From Actinomycetospora corticicola (GTDB lineage: Bacteria; Actinomycetota; Actinomycetes; Mycobacteriales; Pseudonocardiaceae): DNA of 64,000 nt. The translations under genes and the position numbers were made by a program. Shown here one piece after another: positions 34,984-43,207 of this stretch; position 1 is the stretch's first letter, and each line of letters starts with the position of its first letter. Location of the stretch: NCBI RefSeq assembly GCF_013409505.1, contig NZ_JACCBN010000001.1, positions 248,001 through 312,000 of the forward strand, written 5' to 3'. Under the pieces are notes generated by a model, which did no database searches, was not told the DNA's origin, and worked only from the letters and a program-made list of their open reading frames with translations.

Positions 34984-35919
34984 TCAGGCAGGCAACCCCG
35001 GCAAGCCCTCGCCCAGGTAGCGATTCCTGAGCGCGCGCAGCCAGTCGGCGTCAGTTGCCTGACCGAGCCCGGCGATCGCGCTCTCGAGCGTGAGGACGTC
35101 TATGGTGTCCTGCCGACCCACGAGCCCCCGATAGCGGGCGACCGCGTCCGAGCATTGGAGGTTCCCCTCGGGAAACAGGACGACGAACATGCCCTCCTGC
35201 CACCGGTCGCCGTCGACGGCGAGCATCTGAAGTGCGAGCAGGTGATCGAACCAGAGTTGCTGGAGCGGCGGTGCCTCGAGCTGGGCCAGCGCGGGCTCGT
35301 CCGCCAGGCCGCGCTCGCGGGAGAGTCGCCGGTACCGCTCGTCGTTGCGCGCCGCGCCGTCGCGCATGTCCTCGTGGTACTTGACCTCGATCCCGACGAA
35401 CCCGCGACCGCGCGGCCCGCGGCAGGTCACGAAGACGTCGAAGGCGCTCCTGTTGCCCGTGTACTTCACGTCGCCGCGGCCGGGCGACCACTCGAACGCG
35501 ATTGAGTCCACCACGTCGATCCGCTGTGGCCACCACACCTCAAACACCTGCGCGGCCACCTCGAGGTCCGCCGCCAGCTCGCCGAAGAGGTTGAAGCACA
35601 GGGGCTGGCTGGAGAGCAGGTCGCACCAGAGTCGGTCCTCCTTGAACAACGCGCCGCGCTGCTTCTCGGCCAGCGCGCGCTGCACGACCGCGCGGATCGT
35701 CGGCGTCAGTTAGTTCGCCATCCGGGGTGGCAGGCCATCGGCCTCGGCCAGCCGCGACCCGAGTGGCACGCCCCAATGGAGCCCGGCGTCGAGACCCTGC
35801 CGTTCCCGCCACCGTGCCTGCCGCAGCCGCGCCTCCCGCTGCCACGCGTTGTCGCCGGCGACCCATGCGTGGTGCTGCTCGAGCACCGCCCGGCTCGGGG
35901 CCGCCATCAGCTCCGCCAT
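34984..35919 (-). pseudogene. PD-(D/E)XK nuclease, PGN_0703-like, split by one in-frame stop
   Basis: One frame runs from ATG 35919 to the stop at 34984 and is interrupted only by TAA at 35712-35710 (context MAN-stop-LTP; a tyrosine codon is the likely ancestor). The N-terminal 69 residues are helical and basic; the downstream part has the nuclease core, with FDVFV and GIEVKYHEDM (acidic residue, E-x-K) followed by PLQQLWFDHLLA. Related proteins are annotated as putative restriction endonucleases. A GTG at 35685 could restart a shortened protein. It follows the SIR2-like gene on the same strand. Confidence 0.7.
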
Positions 35920-36023
35920 CCCAGCGACCGGAGCAGCCCGTCGACCTGCGCCCGCGCCTGGCCGTCGCCCTCGATCCGGCCGGCTAGACCGAGCAGTTCG
36001 TCCGCGAGCTTCCGGTCGGTGTC
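35907..36023 (-). other. coding-like extension after the SIR2 stop codon
   Basis: Directly after the TAG that ends the SIR2-like gene, the same frame continues for 38 codons (DTDRKLADELLGLAGRIEGD, then QARAQVDGLLRSLGW) and ends in a TGA that overlaps an ATG of the nuclease frame (TGATG). It has no start of its own. It looks like the original C terminus of the SIR2-like protein, cut off by one nonsense change. Confidence 0.55.
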
Positions 36024-37400
36024 CTACTTCAGCGAGTCGTAGACGGGGTCGAGCAGGAATGACACGTCGTCGGTGGCGAGCTGCACGACCCGGTCGAAGA
36101 AGATCTCGAGCTTCCGCGCTGCGGAAGCGTCATCGGCACCGTCCATCGAGAGGTACTCGAGCTCCCCGGCCCACAACGACCGCTTGACGAGGTCGCCCCT
36201 CAACTCCAACGCCGTCCCCATCCCGCGCGGCTTCCCGGCCTCGACGAGCGCCTGCCGCGTCGCGTGGGCCATGCGGAAGAAGTTCTCGTCGGTGAAGGAG
36301 AAGCCGGCGAAGAGGACGTGCTTGGTCATCAGCATGCCCTGCACCACCCCGGACAGCGCTCCGCTCCGTTCCCCGAACCGGAGGTAGTCGTCGCGGGTCA
36401 GGACGATGCCCTTGCCGGTCCCGAGATCGCCGTGGACCTTGAGCAGCCATTCCTCGGCGGGCTCCTCGAACGGCAGCACCGCCACCGGCCGCCCCTGGTC
36501 GCGGCGTGCCGTCTCGAAGAGCTCGTCGTAGTTGGTGGTGACGGTCTGCGCGACGGGCAGCGCCGCGAGCAGCGCGTGCGCCAGCCCGTAGCGGCGCTGG
36601 GGGAGGATCGCGCGCAATGCCTCCGGGAGCGCCGACGTCCCGCCGAGCTTCCGTACTGCGAGCGTGGCCGCGTCCCGCGCGTCGAGCTTTCCGATCTTCT
36701 TCGCCTCGTCCACGGCGACGCCGGCCCGCTCGAGGAGAAGCCCGAGGAGGGCGTCCCACAACGGCAGTCCGGCGCTCGCGCTCACTCCGGCGCCGAGGAA
36801 GAGCGCGAGTTCCCGACGACGGGCGCGGTCGGCCAGAGCAGTCGCCGTCGCCTCCTGCGACTCGTCGGGCAACTTCTCGTCGCGGAGCCGTCGGACGTGC
36901 TGGACCGCGGCGTGGTCGCGGTCGGTCCACAGCACCAGCGCGAGGTCCTGCCCGTCCGCGGCGCGCTCGTCGAGCAGCTCGAGGATCGCGGCGATCACGT
37001 CGCCGCGCTTCGCGCTCGCTCCGCCTTCCCCGACCCCGACCAGCGGCAACGCCGTCAACCGCCGTTCCCGACGATGGAGGGGCGTCTCGTCGCAGGCGGC
37101 GATCGCCTCCAGGACGTTCCGCACGGCGTGGACGTACCACTCGACTGGCCGACCCGTGGTCCCGCCGGTGTCGACGAGCCAGACCCGAGGCCCGTCGTCA
37201 GGAAGGCTCTTGGCTCGCGCGAATCGCCGCTTTTCCCACGCCTCGGCGTCCTGGAGGTCGGACAACCGAGGCCGTCGGCCGCCGAGGACCTCGAGCCAGT
37301 GGTCGGTGACGTTCAGCCCGCGGTCGGTGGGAACGACGATGTCGTCGCACGCGAGGTGCGTCAGGTCCGCCCGCACGGCGAACACGTGGCCGGCACTCAT
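36024..37400 (-). CDS. SIR2-like NADase with N-terminal macro-like domain
   Basis: Protein of 458 residues. Residues 1-175 look like a macro-type nucleotide-binding domain (VVPTDRGLNVTDHW, LPLVGVGEGGASAKRGDVI). Residues 195-400 form a sirtuin-like domain: GAGVSASAGLP 203-213, TTNYDELFE 288-296, KVHGDL 321-326 with the catalytic histidine, and GFSFTDENF 366-374. SIR2 domains of this kind serve as NAD-depleting effectors in anti-phage systems such as Thoeris, Dsr and SPARSA. GGAGG precedes the ATG. A nuclease gene follows, and a coding-like extension follows the TAG stop. Defence is inferred, not shown. Confidence 0.8.
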   Translation of the reverse strand: MSAGHVFAVRADLTHLACDDIVVPTDRGLNVTDHWLEVLGGRRPRLSDLQDAEAWEKRRFARAKSLPDDGPRVWLVDTGGTTGRPVEWYVHAVRNVLEAIAACDETPLHRRERRLTALPLVGVGEGGASAKRGDVIAAILELLDERAADGQDLALVLWTDRDHAAVQHVRRLRDEKLPDESQEATATALADRARRRELALFLGAGVSASAGLPLWDALLGLLLERAGVAVDEAKKIGKLDARDAATLAVRKLGGTSALPEALRAILPQRRYGLAHALLAALPVAQTVTTNYDELFETARRDQGRPVAVLPFEEPAEEWLLKVHGDLGTGKGIVLTRDDYLRFGERSGALSGVVQGMLMTKHVLFAGFSFTDENFFRMAHATRQALVEAGKPRGMGTALELRGDLVKRSLWAGELEYLSMDGADDASAARKLEIFFDRVVQLATDDVSFLLDPVYDSLK

Positions 37401-37430
37401 GAAGGTCCTCCCAGGTGAGAGCGTCGGCCG

Positions 37431-37841
37431 GTGGGAGCCACACCGCTCGGAGCGCGTTCTTGGGCCGAGGCCGGCCACCGACTCGGCCCGGTCGTGCGCG
37501 ACGTGCTGCACGTTGGGCACGCGTTCGTCGGCGTGTTCATTGGCCGGCGATTCGTGCAGTTCCACGCTCATCCGCACGGCGGACGTTGGGTCGAGGCCGA
37601 TTCCGGCGCCTACACGAAGCGCCTCCCCGACGACGCCCACCAGGTGCTGCTCACGCTCGGCTGGCCGCCGCTCGACGACAACCGACGGCCCTCCACCAAC
37701 TACCGACTCGACGTCGCGTCGCCGGTCGACGTCTACCGACTCGTGCGATCGATGGTCCGGACCCTCGACGAGGCTTTCGGCGCGACGCCGGAGGAACTCG
37801 GCTACGTGGCGTCGGCCTGCCGCTGCCGGGCACACAACTGA
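37431..37841 (+). CDS. TY-Chap-like conserved protein
   Basis: Protein of up to 136 residues resembling the actinobacterial TY-Chap group, with FVQFHAHPHGGRWVEAD, LGWPPLDDNRRPSTNYR and the C-terminal helix VDVYRLVRSMVRTLDEAFGATPEEL. Such small proteins are usually chaperone- or secretion-associated by annotation only. It is divergent from the SIR2-like gene with 30 bases between starts, so its start (GTG 37431) is uncertain and the two share a promoter region. Confidence 0.6.
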   Translation: MGATPLGARSWAEAGHRLGPVVRDVLHVGHAFVGVFIGRRFVQFHAHPHGGRWVEADSGAYTKRLPDDAHQVLLTLGWPPLDDNRRPSTNYRLDVASPVDVYRLVRSMVRTLDEAFGATPEELGYVASACRCRAHN

Positions 37842-38014
37842 CCGGCGGCCCATGGCAGGACGTACCCGAGCGCGGCGCCGATCGTCTTCGTGGGCGACGA
37901 TGCCCCAATCGGGGGCGGTCATCGACGGTGCCCGGCGAGGCGGGGGAGCGGCATGGCCGCTATGTCTTGTTCCGTGTCCGCTCTGTTACGAAGCACCTCG
38001 AGAGCGCAGCAGGT

Positions 38015-38650
38015 TTACTGGACGCTCCGGGCGTCGGCCACCGCCGCACCCACCTCGCGCCACGCCTCCTCCCGACGGCGGACGCGGGCGGCGCGGACCT
38101 CGGGGTCCGGGGTCCGGAGGGCGGTCCGGCTCGGGTGGTAACTGGTCACGACGAGTCGCGGTCGGCGCGCGACGTCCGGATGCCGTTTCGTCAGCCGTCG
38201 CCAGCTGCTCTGTGCCTCACCGCCCTGCAGGACGACGACGACCAGCGACGGCATGAGCAGCACGAGTCGGCGGAGGGGGTCCACCCCGGCGTCGAGCTGG
38301 GCCGGCGTCGGCGCCGCGTTGATGTACCAGGGGTAGGCGTTCCACGGCGTGATGTCGGCGGTCGCGACCCCGGCCATCGCCATGAGCTCCATCTGCGTCT
38401 GCGCGGTGGGGTCGTCGTTCTCGACGCAGAGGAAGCCGCTGCCGGTCCCGGTCATCGTCTTCGGCCCGGGATCGCGCAGGACGCTCAGGATCGGGGCATG
38501 GACACCGCCGTGTGCTGGGGCGACGTGCGGCATCCACCCGCGATCCGTGCCGGAGAGCTCGTCGACCATTTCGTTGATCGGCCGGACGTGCTCGGCGTAC
38601 CGCTGCGCTTCCTGCTCGGCTCGGAACGATGCCTGCGCCATCCGTCGCAT
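38015..38650 (-). CDS. uracil-DNA glycosylase superfamily protein
   Basis: Protein of 211 residues. GPKTMTGTGSGFLCVENDDPTAQ (near 62-85) replaces the first UDG motif, WNAYPWYIN lies near 108, and the second motif is SYHPSRTAL near 170, where the histidine acts in base excision. The asparagine in WNAYPW could replace the usual catalytic aspartate. It is divergent from the SMC-like ATPase gene at 38770. DNA repair is the default reading; UDG-like proteins also appear in defence loci. Confidence 0.82.
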   Translation of the reverse strand: MRRMAQASFRAEQEAQRYAEHVRPINEMVDELSGTDRGWMPHVAPAHGGVHAPILSVLRDPGPKTMTGTGSGFLCVENDDPTAQTQMELMAMAGVATADITPWNAYPWYINAAPTPAQLDAGVDPLRRLVLLMPSLVVVVLQGGEAQSSWRRLTKRHPDVARRPRLVVTSYHPSRTALRTPDPEVRAARVRRREEAWREVGAAVADARSVQ

Positions 38651-38769
38651 CCGCGCAGTGTGCCCCGACCGTCACGTGCCGTAGCAGGTGGGGCGCGACT
38701 CACCCCATGGTAACGGATCTCCGAGTGGCGGCGAACACATTCGCGGTCGTTGAGTCACCCGGGGGCGTG

Positions 38770-41220
38770 ATGACGGTGGATCGGTCGTCGGAAGCGGCGG
38801 CGCGTGGACTTCGTGAGGTCGTCGAGCGGATGGTCGAGGAGGACACGTCCCTCGACGCGGAGCACGGGCTCCTCGTCCTCGACGCGCTCGACGGCGACAC
38901 CGCTCTCGCTCGGGCGCTCGGCGACGGTTCGGACCCGGCCGACCCCGAGGACGCCGGGCCCGCGCCGGACGATGCCGCTCCGACGGCGGGCAGCTACCTC
39001 GCCTCGATCACCGTGGAGGGCTTCCGCGGGATAGGGGAGCCGGCCACGCTGACCCTGGCGCCCGGACCGGGGCTCACCGTGGTGGTCGGCCGGAACGGCT
39101 CGGGGAAGTCGAGCTTCGCCGAGGCGGCCGAGCTCGCGGTCACCGGCGCCAACCGTCGCTGGGACGGCTCCCGCTCGATGGTCTGGCGCGAGGGCTGGCG
39201 GAACCTCCACTGTCCGGATCCGGCTCGCATCGCCGTAGAGACGGTCGGTGGCCCGGGCGGGCCCGTCATGGTCCGCCGTGCCTGGGGTCCCGACGACGGG
39301 CTGGAGGCCGGATCATGGACTCGGCAGGCGCACAGCGAGCGAGTTGCACCGGTCGGCAGTGCCGGCGACGCCGTGCGGACCTACCGGCCGTTCCTCTCCT
39401 ACAACGAGCTCGGCTCGGTCGTCGAGGGCAAGCCGAGCGAGATGCACGATGCGCTCTTCACCCTGCTCGGTCTGGCCGACCTCACGGCCGCGCAGGGGCG
39501 GATCACAGCGGCGAAGAAGGCGCGGGACCAGCGGGCGAAGGCCGCCCGCGACCTCCGTCAGGAACTTCGCACCGCAGCGGGCGAGCTCGACGACGAGCGC
39601 GCGGCGAAAGCGATGGCGGTCCTGACGGCGACCGCGCCCGATCTCGACGCCCTGGGCGCACTGGCCCTCGGCGACGACGAGGACGTCGCGACAGTCGCCC
39701 TCCTGCGCCGGGTCACCGCGCTGGCGCTCCCGGCACAGGACGCCGTGGAGACCGTCGCCTCCCAGTACGACGAGGCCCGGGAGGCGTTGCGCGACGCGTC
39801 GTCGTCCCAGGCCCGCGCCAGCGCCGGGCTGGCTCGGCTCCTGCGGACCGCCCTCGATCACCACGCCGCGCACGGCGACGAGCCGTGCCCGGTGTGCGGG
39901 CAGGGCACCCTGGACGCGACGTGGCACGCCGACGCCGAGCGCCGGACCCGCGAGGCCGAGCAGGGCGCCACCGACTTCGACCAGGCGAACGATCGCGTGG
40001 ACCTGGCCCGCCAGGCGCTGGCTCGGCTCGTCGAGCCCGTTCCGTCCGTGCTCGGCGAGGAGCTCCCCTTCCCGACGGCGGGTGTGCGCACGGCCTGGGA
40101 GAGGTGGCGCCAGGCGCCTGACGCCGTTGATGCCCACGCCGCGGTCGAGGAGGCCGGACAGGCCCTCCGACCGGAGCTCGCCGCCGTCGTCGAGAAGGCC
40201 GGGTCGGAACTCGCGCGGCGAGACGAGCAGTGGCGCCCGCTCGCGGCGCGGCTGTTCGAGCTGCATGGGCTGCTGGCGCGGGTCGCCGCCGAGAAGCCGC
40301 AGCTCACGTCGCTGAAGAAAGCGGAGTCGTGGCTCAAGGACGCCGCGTCGGCCATCCGTGACGAGCGGCTGCGGCCGTTCGCGGAGCAGTCGCAGCGGAT
40401 CTGGAACGACCTGCGCCAGCAGAGCAACGTCGGCCTCGGCCCGATCCGGCTGGAGGGTTCGTCGACGCGGCGTAAGGCGACGTTCGACGTCACCGTCGAC
40501 GACGTCGAGGGCGCCGCGCTCGGCGTCATGAGCCAGGGGGAGCTGCACAGCCTGGCGCTCTCGCTGTTCCTGCCACGCGCGACCGTCGAGGAGAGTCCGT
40601 TTCGCTACGTGCTCATCGACGACCCGGTGCAGGCCATGGACCCGGCGAAGGTCGACGGGCTCGCGCGGGTGCTGAGCGGTGTGGCGCGCGACCGGCAGGT
40701 GGTTGTGTTCTCCCACGACGACCGCCTGGCCGAGTCGGTCCGCCGGCTGCAGGTGCCGGCGACCGTGGTGGAGGTGGTGCGGCGCGACCGGTCGCGGGTG
40801 GAACTGCGGACGTGCAGCGATCCGGTCGTCCGCCACCTCGAGGACGCCCGGGCGATGGCGAAGAGCGACCACGTCCCCGACGACCTGCGCGGCGAGATCG
40901 TCGCTTCGTCCTGCCGCAGCGCGCTGGAGGCGGCTGCGCACGCGGCTTTCCGGCGCTCGCGGATCGGGAAGGGCGACGACCGCGACGACGTCGAGGCGCG
41001 GTTGGCAGCAGCGCACACCACGCGCGCCGTGCTGACCCTCGCCGTCTTCAACGACCCTGACCGCGCCGGAGACTTGGAGGGACGCCTCCGATCTGCGGGG
41101 CGGGGGTCGGTCGACGTCTTCCACGCCTGCAAGGCCGGGGCGCACAGCGGATACCCGGGGGACCTGGGGAGCCTGATCGCGGGGACGAAGACGCTCTGCG
41201 GCTGGGTCGCACGCCAGTGA
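38770..41220 (+). CDS. SMC/Rad50-like AAA ATPase with zinc hook
   Basis: Protein of 816 residues. Walker A GRNGSGKSS is at 107-115 after an acidic 80-residue N-terminal region; coiled-coil segments flank the zinc hook CPVCG at 373-377; the ABC signature VMSQGELHSLALSLFLPRA is near 587, Walker B with VLIDDPVQAMDP near 613, and an H-loop VVVFSHDDR near 640. Beyond the ATPase, about 140 residues are helical (SSCRSALEAAAHAAFRRSR). The domain order fits DNA-end sensing ATPases of the Lamassu/OLD/Rad50 kind. The ATG at 38770 follows GGGGG; an ATG at 38707 is possible. The next gene starts inside its stop. Confidence 0.85.
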   Translation: MTVDRSSEAAARGLREVVERMVEEDTSLDAEHGLLVLDALDGDTALARALGDGSDPADPEDAGPAPDDAAPTAGSYLASITVEGFRGIGEPATLTLAPGPGLTVVVGRNGSGKSSFAEAAELAVTGANRRWDGSRSMVWREGWRNLHCPDPARIAVETVGGPGGPVMVRRAWGPDDGLEAGSWTRQAHSERVAPVGSAGDAVRTYRPFLSYNELGSVVEGKPSEMHDALFTLLGLADLTAAQGRITAAKKARDQRAKAARDLRQELRTAAGELDDERAAKAMAVLTATAPDLDALGALALGDDEDVATVALLRRVTALALPAQDAVETVASQYDEAREALRDASSSQARASAGLARLLRTALDHHAAHGDEPCPVCGQGTLDATWHADAERRTREAEQGATDFDQANDRVDLARQALARLVEPVPSVLGEELPFPTAGVRTAWERWRQAPDAVDAHAAVEEAGQALRPELAAVVEKAGSELARRDEQWRPLAARLFELHGLLARVAAEKPQLTSLKKAESWLKDAASAIRDERLRPFAEQSQRIWNDLRQQSNVGLGPIRLEGSSTRRKATFDVTVDDVEGAALGVMSQGELHSLALSLFLPRATVEESPFRYVLIDDPVQAMDPAKVDGLARVLSGVARDRQVVVFSHDDRLAESVRRLQVPATVVEVVRRDRSRVELRTCSDPVVRHLEDARAMAKSDHVPDDLRGEIVASSCRSALEAAAHAAFRRSRIGKGDDRDDVEARLAAAHTTRAVLTLAVFNDPDRAGDLEGRLRSAGRGSVDVFHACKAGAHSGYPGDLGSLIAGTKTLCGWVARQ

Positions 41221-41615
41221 CCACGTCCCCGTCCGGCCCCCGCCGTCGGCTGGCGGCGGTCGACACGCTCATGGCCTCGCCGGCGGATCCGCGCGTCGCA
41301 GCGCGCGCTTCGGTGTGGCTACTGCGCCTCGCCGTCGAGCACGCCCTGGACGACCTGTGGCGAGAGCACGCCCCGGAACTCGTTGAGTCGTCGCGGCGGG
41401 CGCAATTCCTGGTGCTGCCGAAGTTCCTGGACGCCGAGGACGCCTGGCGGGTCGCCGAACTGTGGAACGTGCTCAGCCGCGTCGCCCACCACCACGCCTA
41501 CGAGCTCACGCCCACGCGGGCCGAGATTGCCAACTGGCGTGACGCCGTCGGGGTCGCTGTGGCCGTGCTGGAGTGGGGGGTGGGGGAGCCTTTGGTGATC
41601 GTCGGTGGCTCCTAA
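41217..41615 (+). CDS. small helical partner of the SMC-like ATPase
   Basis: Protein of 132 residues, unassigned, all-alpha by appearance: ARASVWLLRLAVEHALDDLWREH, QFLVLPKFLDAEDAWRVAELWNVLSRVAHHHAYEL and AVGVAVAVLEWGV. RVAHHH and the general pattern recall HEPN-like domains, and similar helices occur in the last 140 residues of the ATPase. GTG overlaps the ATPase stop (GTGA), so the two are made together. It may be the effector or a cap of the ATPase. Confidence 0.7.
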   Translation: MTTSPSGPRRRLAAVDTLMASPADPRVAARASVWLLRLAVEHALDDLWREHAPELVESSRRAQFLVLPKFLDAEDAWRVAELWNVLSRVAHHHAYELTPTRAEIANWRDAVGVAVAVLEWGVGEPLVIVGGS

Positions 41616-42398
41616 TCACTGGAGAGGCGGCGCAGAGCTTCGGCCGGTAGCCATTTGGGACCGGGCGATCTTCTTCGGCCGCCCGTGCGTGACCCACGCT
41701 TCTTCGTCTTGCGTCTGATGTGTGTGCAGTGTCGTCGGACGACGATCGACTCAGCCCCGCGAACCTTCGTGCTAGTCCGGCGTGCGTCTGGTCGCGGCCT
41801 CCCAACACACGAGATCTGGTGAGGGGAACGCGCGTCAGGTCGGGCGGACCGCAAGCGGCGGGCCACACGAGGCGGTCGGGACGCGGAGGTTAGCGGGCTG
41901 TATCAAGCCGCGGCAGCCGTGGGCTCTGATGACGACGCCGTCGTCCGTGCCGTCGACGCCGCACTCACTGAGGATCGTAAGGTGCCTCAGATGAGGACAT
42001 TGTCCTCCATTGATAGCACTTCGCTGCACCTCGAGTCGCGGCCGCGCGAGCTGGTGGGGACTCCTCCGCCTTCGCCGCGACCCCGATGACAGACCGCTAG
42101 GTTGCGCAGACCTGCCTCTCCTGGCCCTCGATCTAGAGCCGCGACTTGTAGGTCCAGATGTTCGGCTCCAGATCGATCGCGGATAGCCGACTGTGGGGCC
42201 CTTCAGTGTTTGCGTAGTGGCGAAGTCGGCTAAGCTCTGCGGCCTCGGGCGAAAGCACGGTTGCCGCACATCGGCACGCGGGGCACTATCCCGTGCACGG
42301 CCTCTCTTCTTCGTCCGTGGGCAGGGTACCCGCCGAACCAGCGATCTCTCCGTCCTCGATACTTGGAGGCATACGCGGGTTGTTGGAACGGAGGCTGG
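41616..42398. other. 783-bp stretch without a convincing gene
   Basis: Frames on both strands are short or have poor composition. A minus-strand frame at 41612-41866 is rich in Arg and Lys but has no start with a ribosome site. GC content falls towards the Vsr gene. This appears to be the junction between the high-GC chromosome and the lower-GC restriction island. Confidence 0.5.
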
Positions 42399-42407
42399 GT
42401 GGAGGAG

Positions 42408-42908
42408 ATGCCGGTTCCGTCCTCGCGAGCGGTAAGCCAACGGATGAGCGCCGCCCGCCGGCGGGACACCGCTCCGGAGATGCTCGTCCGACGTGAGGCC
42501 CACCGCCGTGGGCTTCGCTACCGGGTCGACGCTCCGCTTCCAGGGATGCCCCGCCGACGTGCGGACATGCTCTTCCCGGGAGCCCGAGTGGCCGTCTTTA
42601 TCGACGGGTGTTTCTGGCACGCATGTCCGGACCACCGAACATCGCCGAAGGCCAATGGGACGTGGTGGGCAGCCAAGCTAGCCAAAAATGTTGTTCGGGA
42701 CCGGGATACGGACCGCCACCTGGAGGAGCTCGGTTGGGTGGTCCTCCGCTTCTGGGAGCACGAGAACCACGTCGTGGTGGTGGACCGCGTCGAGACCGCG
42801 GTTCGCCGTGGCAGGACCCGAATTGTCCCGCCGGTGAGTGGTGCTGAGCATCGCTCCCGCTCGAGGGACGCTTTCGACGCCGATGGCGGGCACTCGCCTT
42901 CAGAATAG
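42408..42908 (+). CDS. vsr: very short patch repair endonuclease (Vsr)
   Basis: Mismatch endonuclease of about 166 residues that nicks beside T:G mismatches arising from deaminated 5-methylcytosine. The core is DTAPEMLVRREAHRRGLRYR, then RRADMLFPGARVAVFIDGCFWHACPDH with the metal aspartate and the histidine and cysteine of the active site, then RDTDRHLEELGWVVLRFWEHE. It starts at ATG 42408 or GTG 42399 (GGAGG four bases before the latter). Its presence before a C5 methyltransferase gene is the usual pairing. Confidence 0.9.
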   Translation: MPVPSSRAVSQRMSAARRRDTAPEMLVRREAHRRGLRYRVDAPLPGMPRRRADMLFPGARVAVFIDGCFWHACPDHRTSPKANGTWWAAKLAKNVVRDRDTDRHLEELGWVVLRFWEHENHVVVVDRVETAVRRGRTRIVPPVSGAEHRSRSRDAFDADGGHSPSE

Positions 42909-43195
42909 TCGGGCCGCGGCGCGTCAACCACTCGCCGACGGCGTCGAGCCAAACATTCAAACTTCCCCGGTCCTGTTCCGCCCTGTTGAGCTATTCGTCG
43001 AGGTCGAAGCCTAGCGAGCGGTTAGCGCTCCAGTGACAGGCCCGTTCCTAAAAGACCGCAAAGATGAGGAGTGGAATCCAGCAGATCCTATCGGCGCGCT
43101 TCCGGTGACCAAATTGTCCTTCAATGGTGGGCGGTCCCAGCTGCTTGAGGGTCGATGAGCTTGGGACTGCTCCGTGGATGACGACGCCAGTACTG

Positions 43196-43201
43196 TATGC
43201 T
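43196..43201 (+). promoter_or_regulatory. -10 element of leaderless methyltransferase transcript
   Basis: TATGCT lies six bases before the ATG at 43208 and fits TAnnnT; no ribosome site precedes that ATG. The 42909-43207 interval otherwise holds nothing recognisable. Confidence 0.5.
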
Positions 43202-43207
43202 GTCAAG

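Noticed and set aside
41835-42635. 266-codon minus-strand ORF before and across vsr
   Set aside because: Arg/Ser-rich shadow without start site; the vsr frame on the plus strand carries the conserved catalytic residues.
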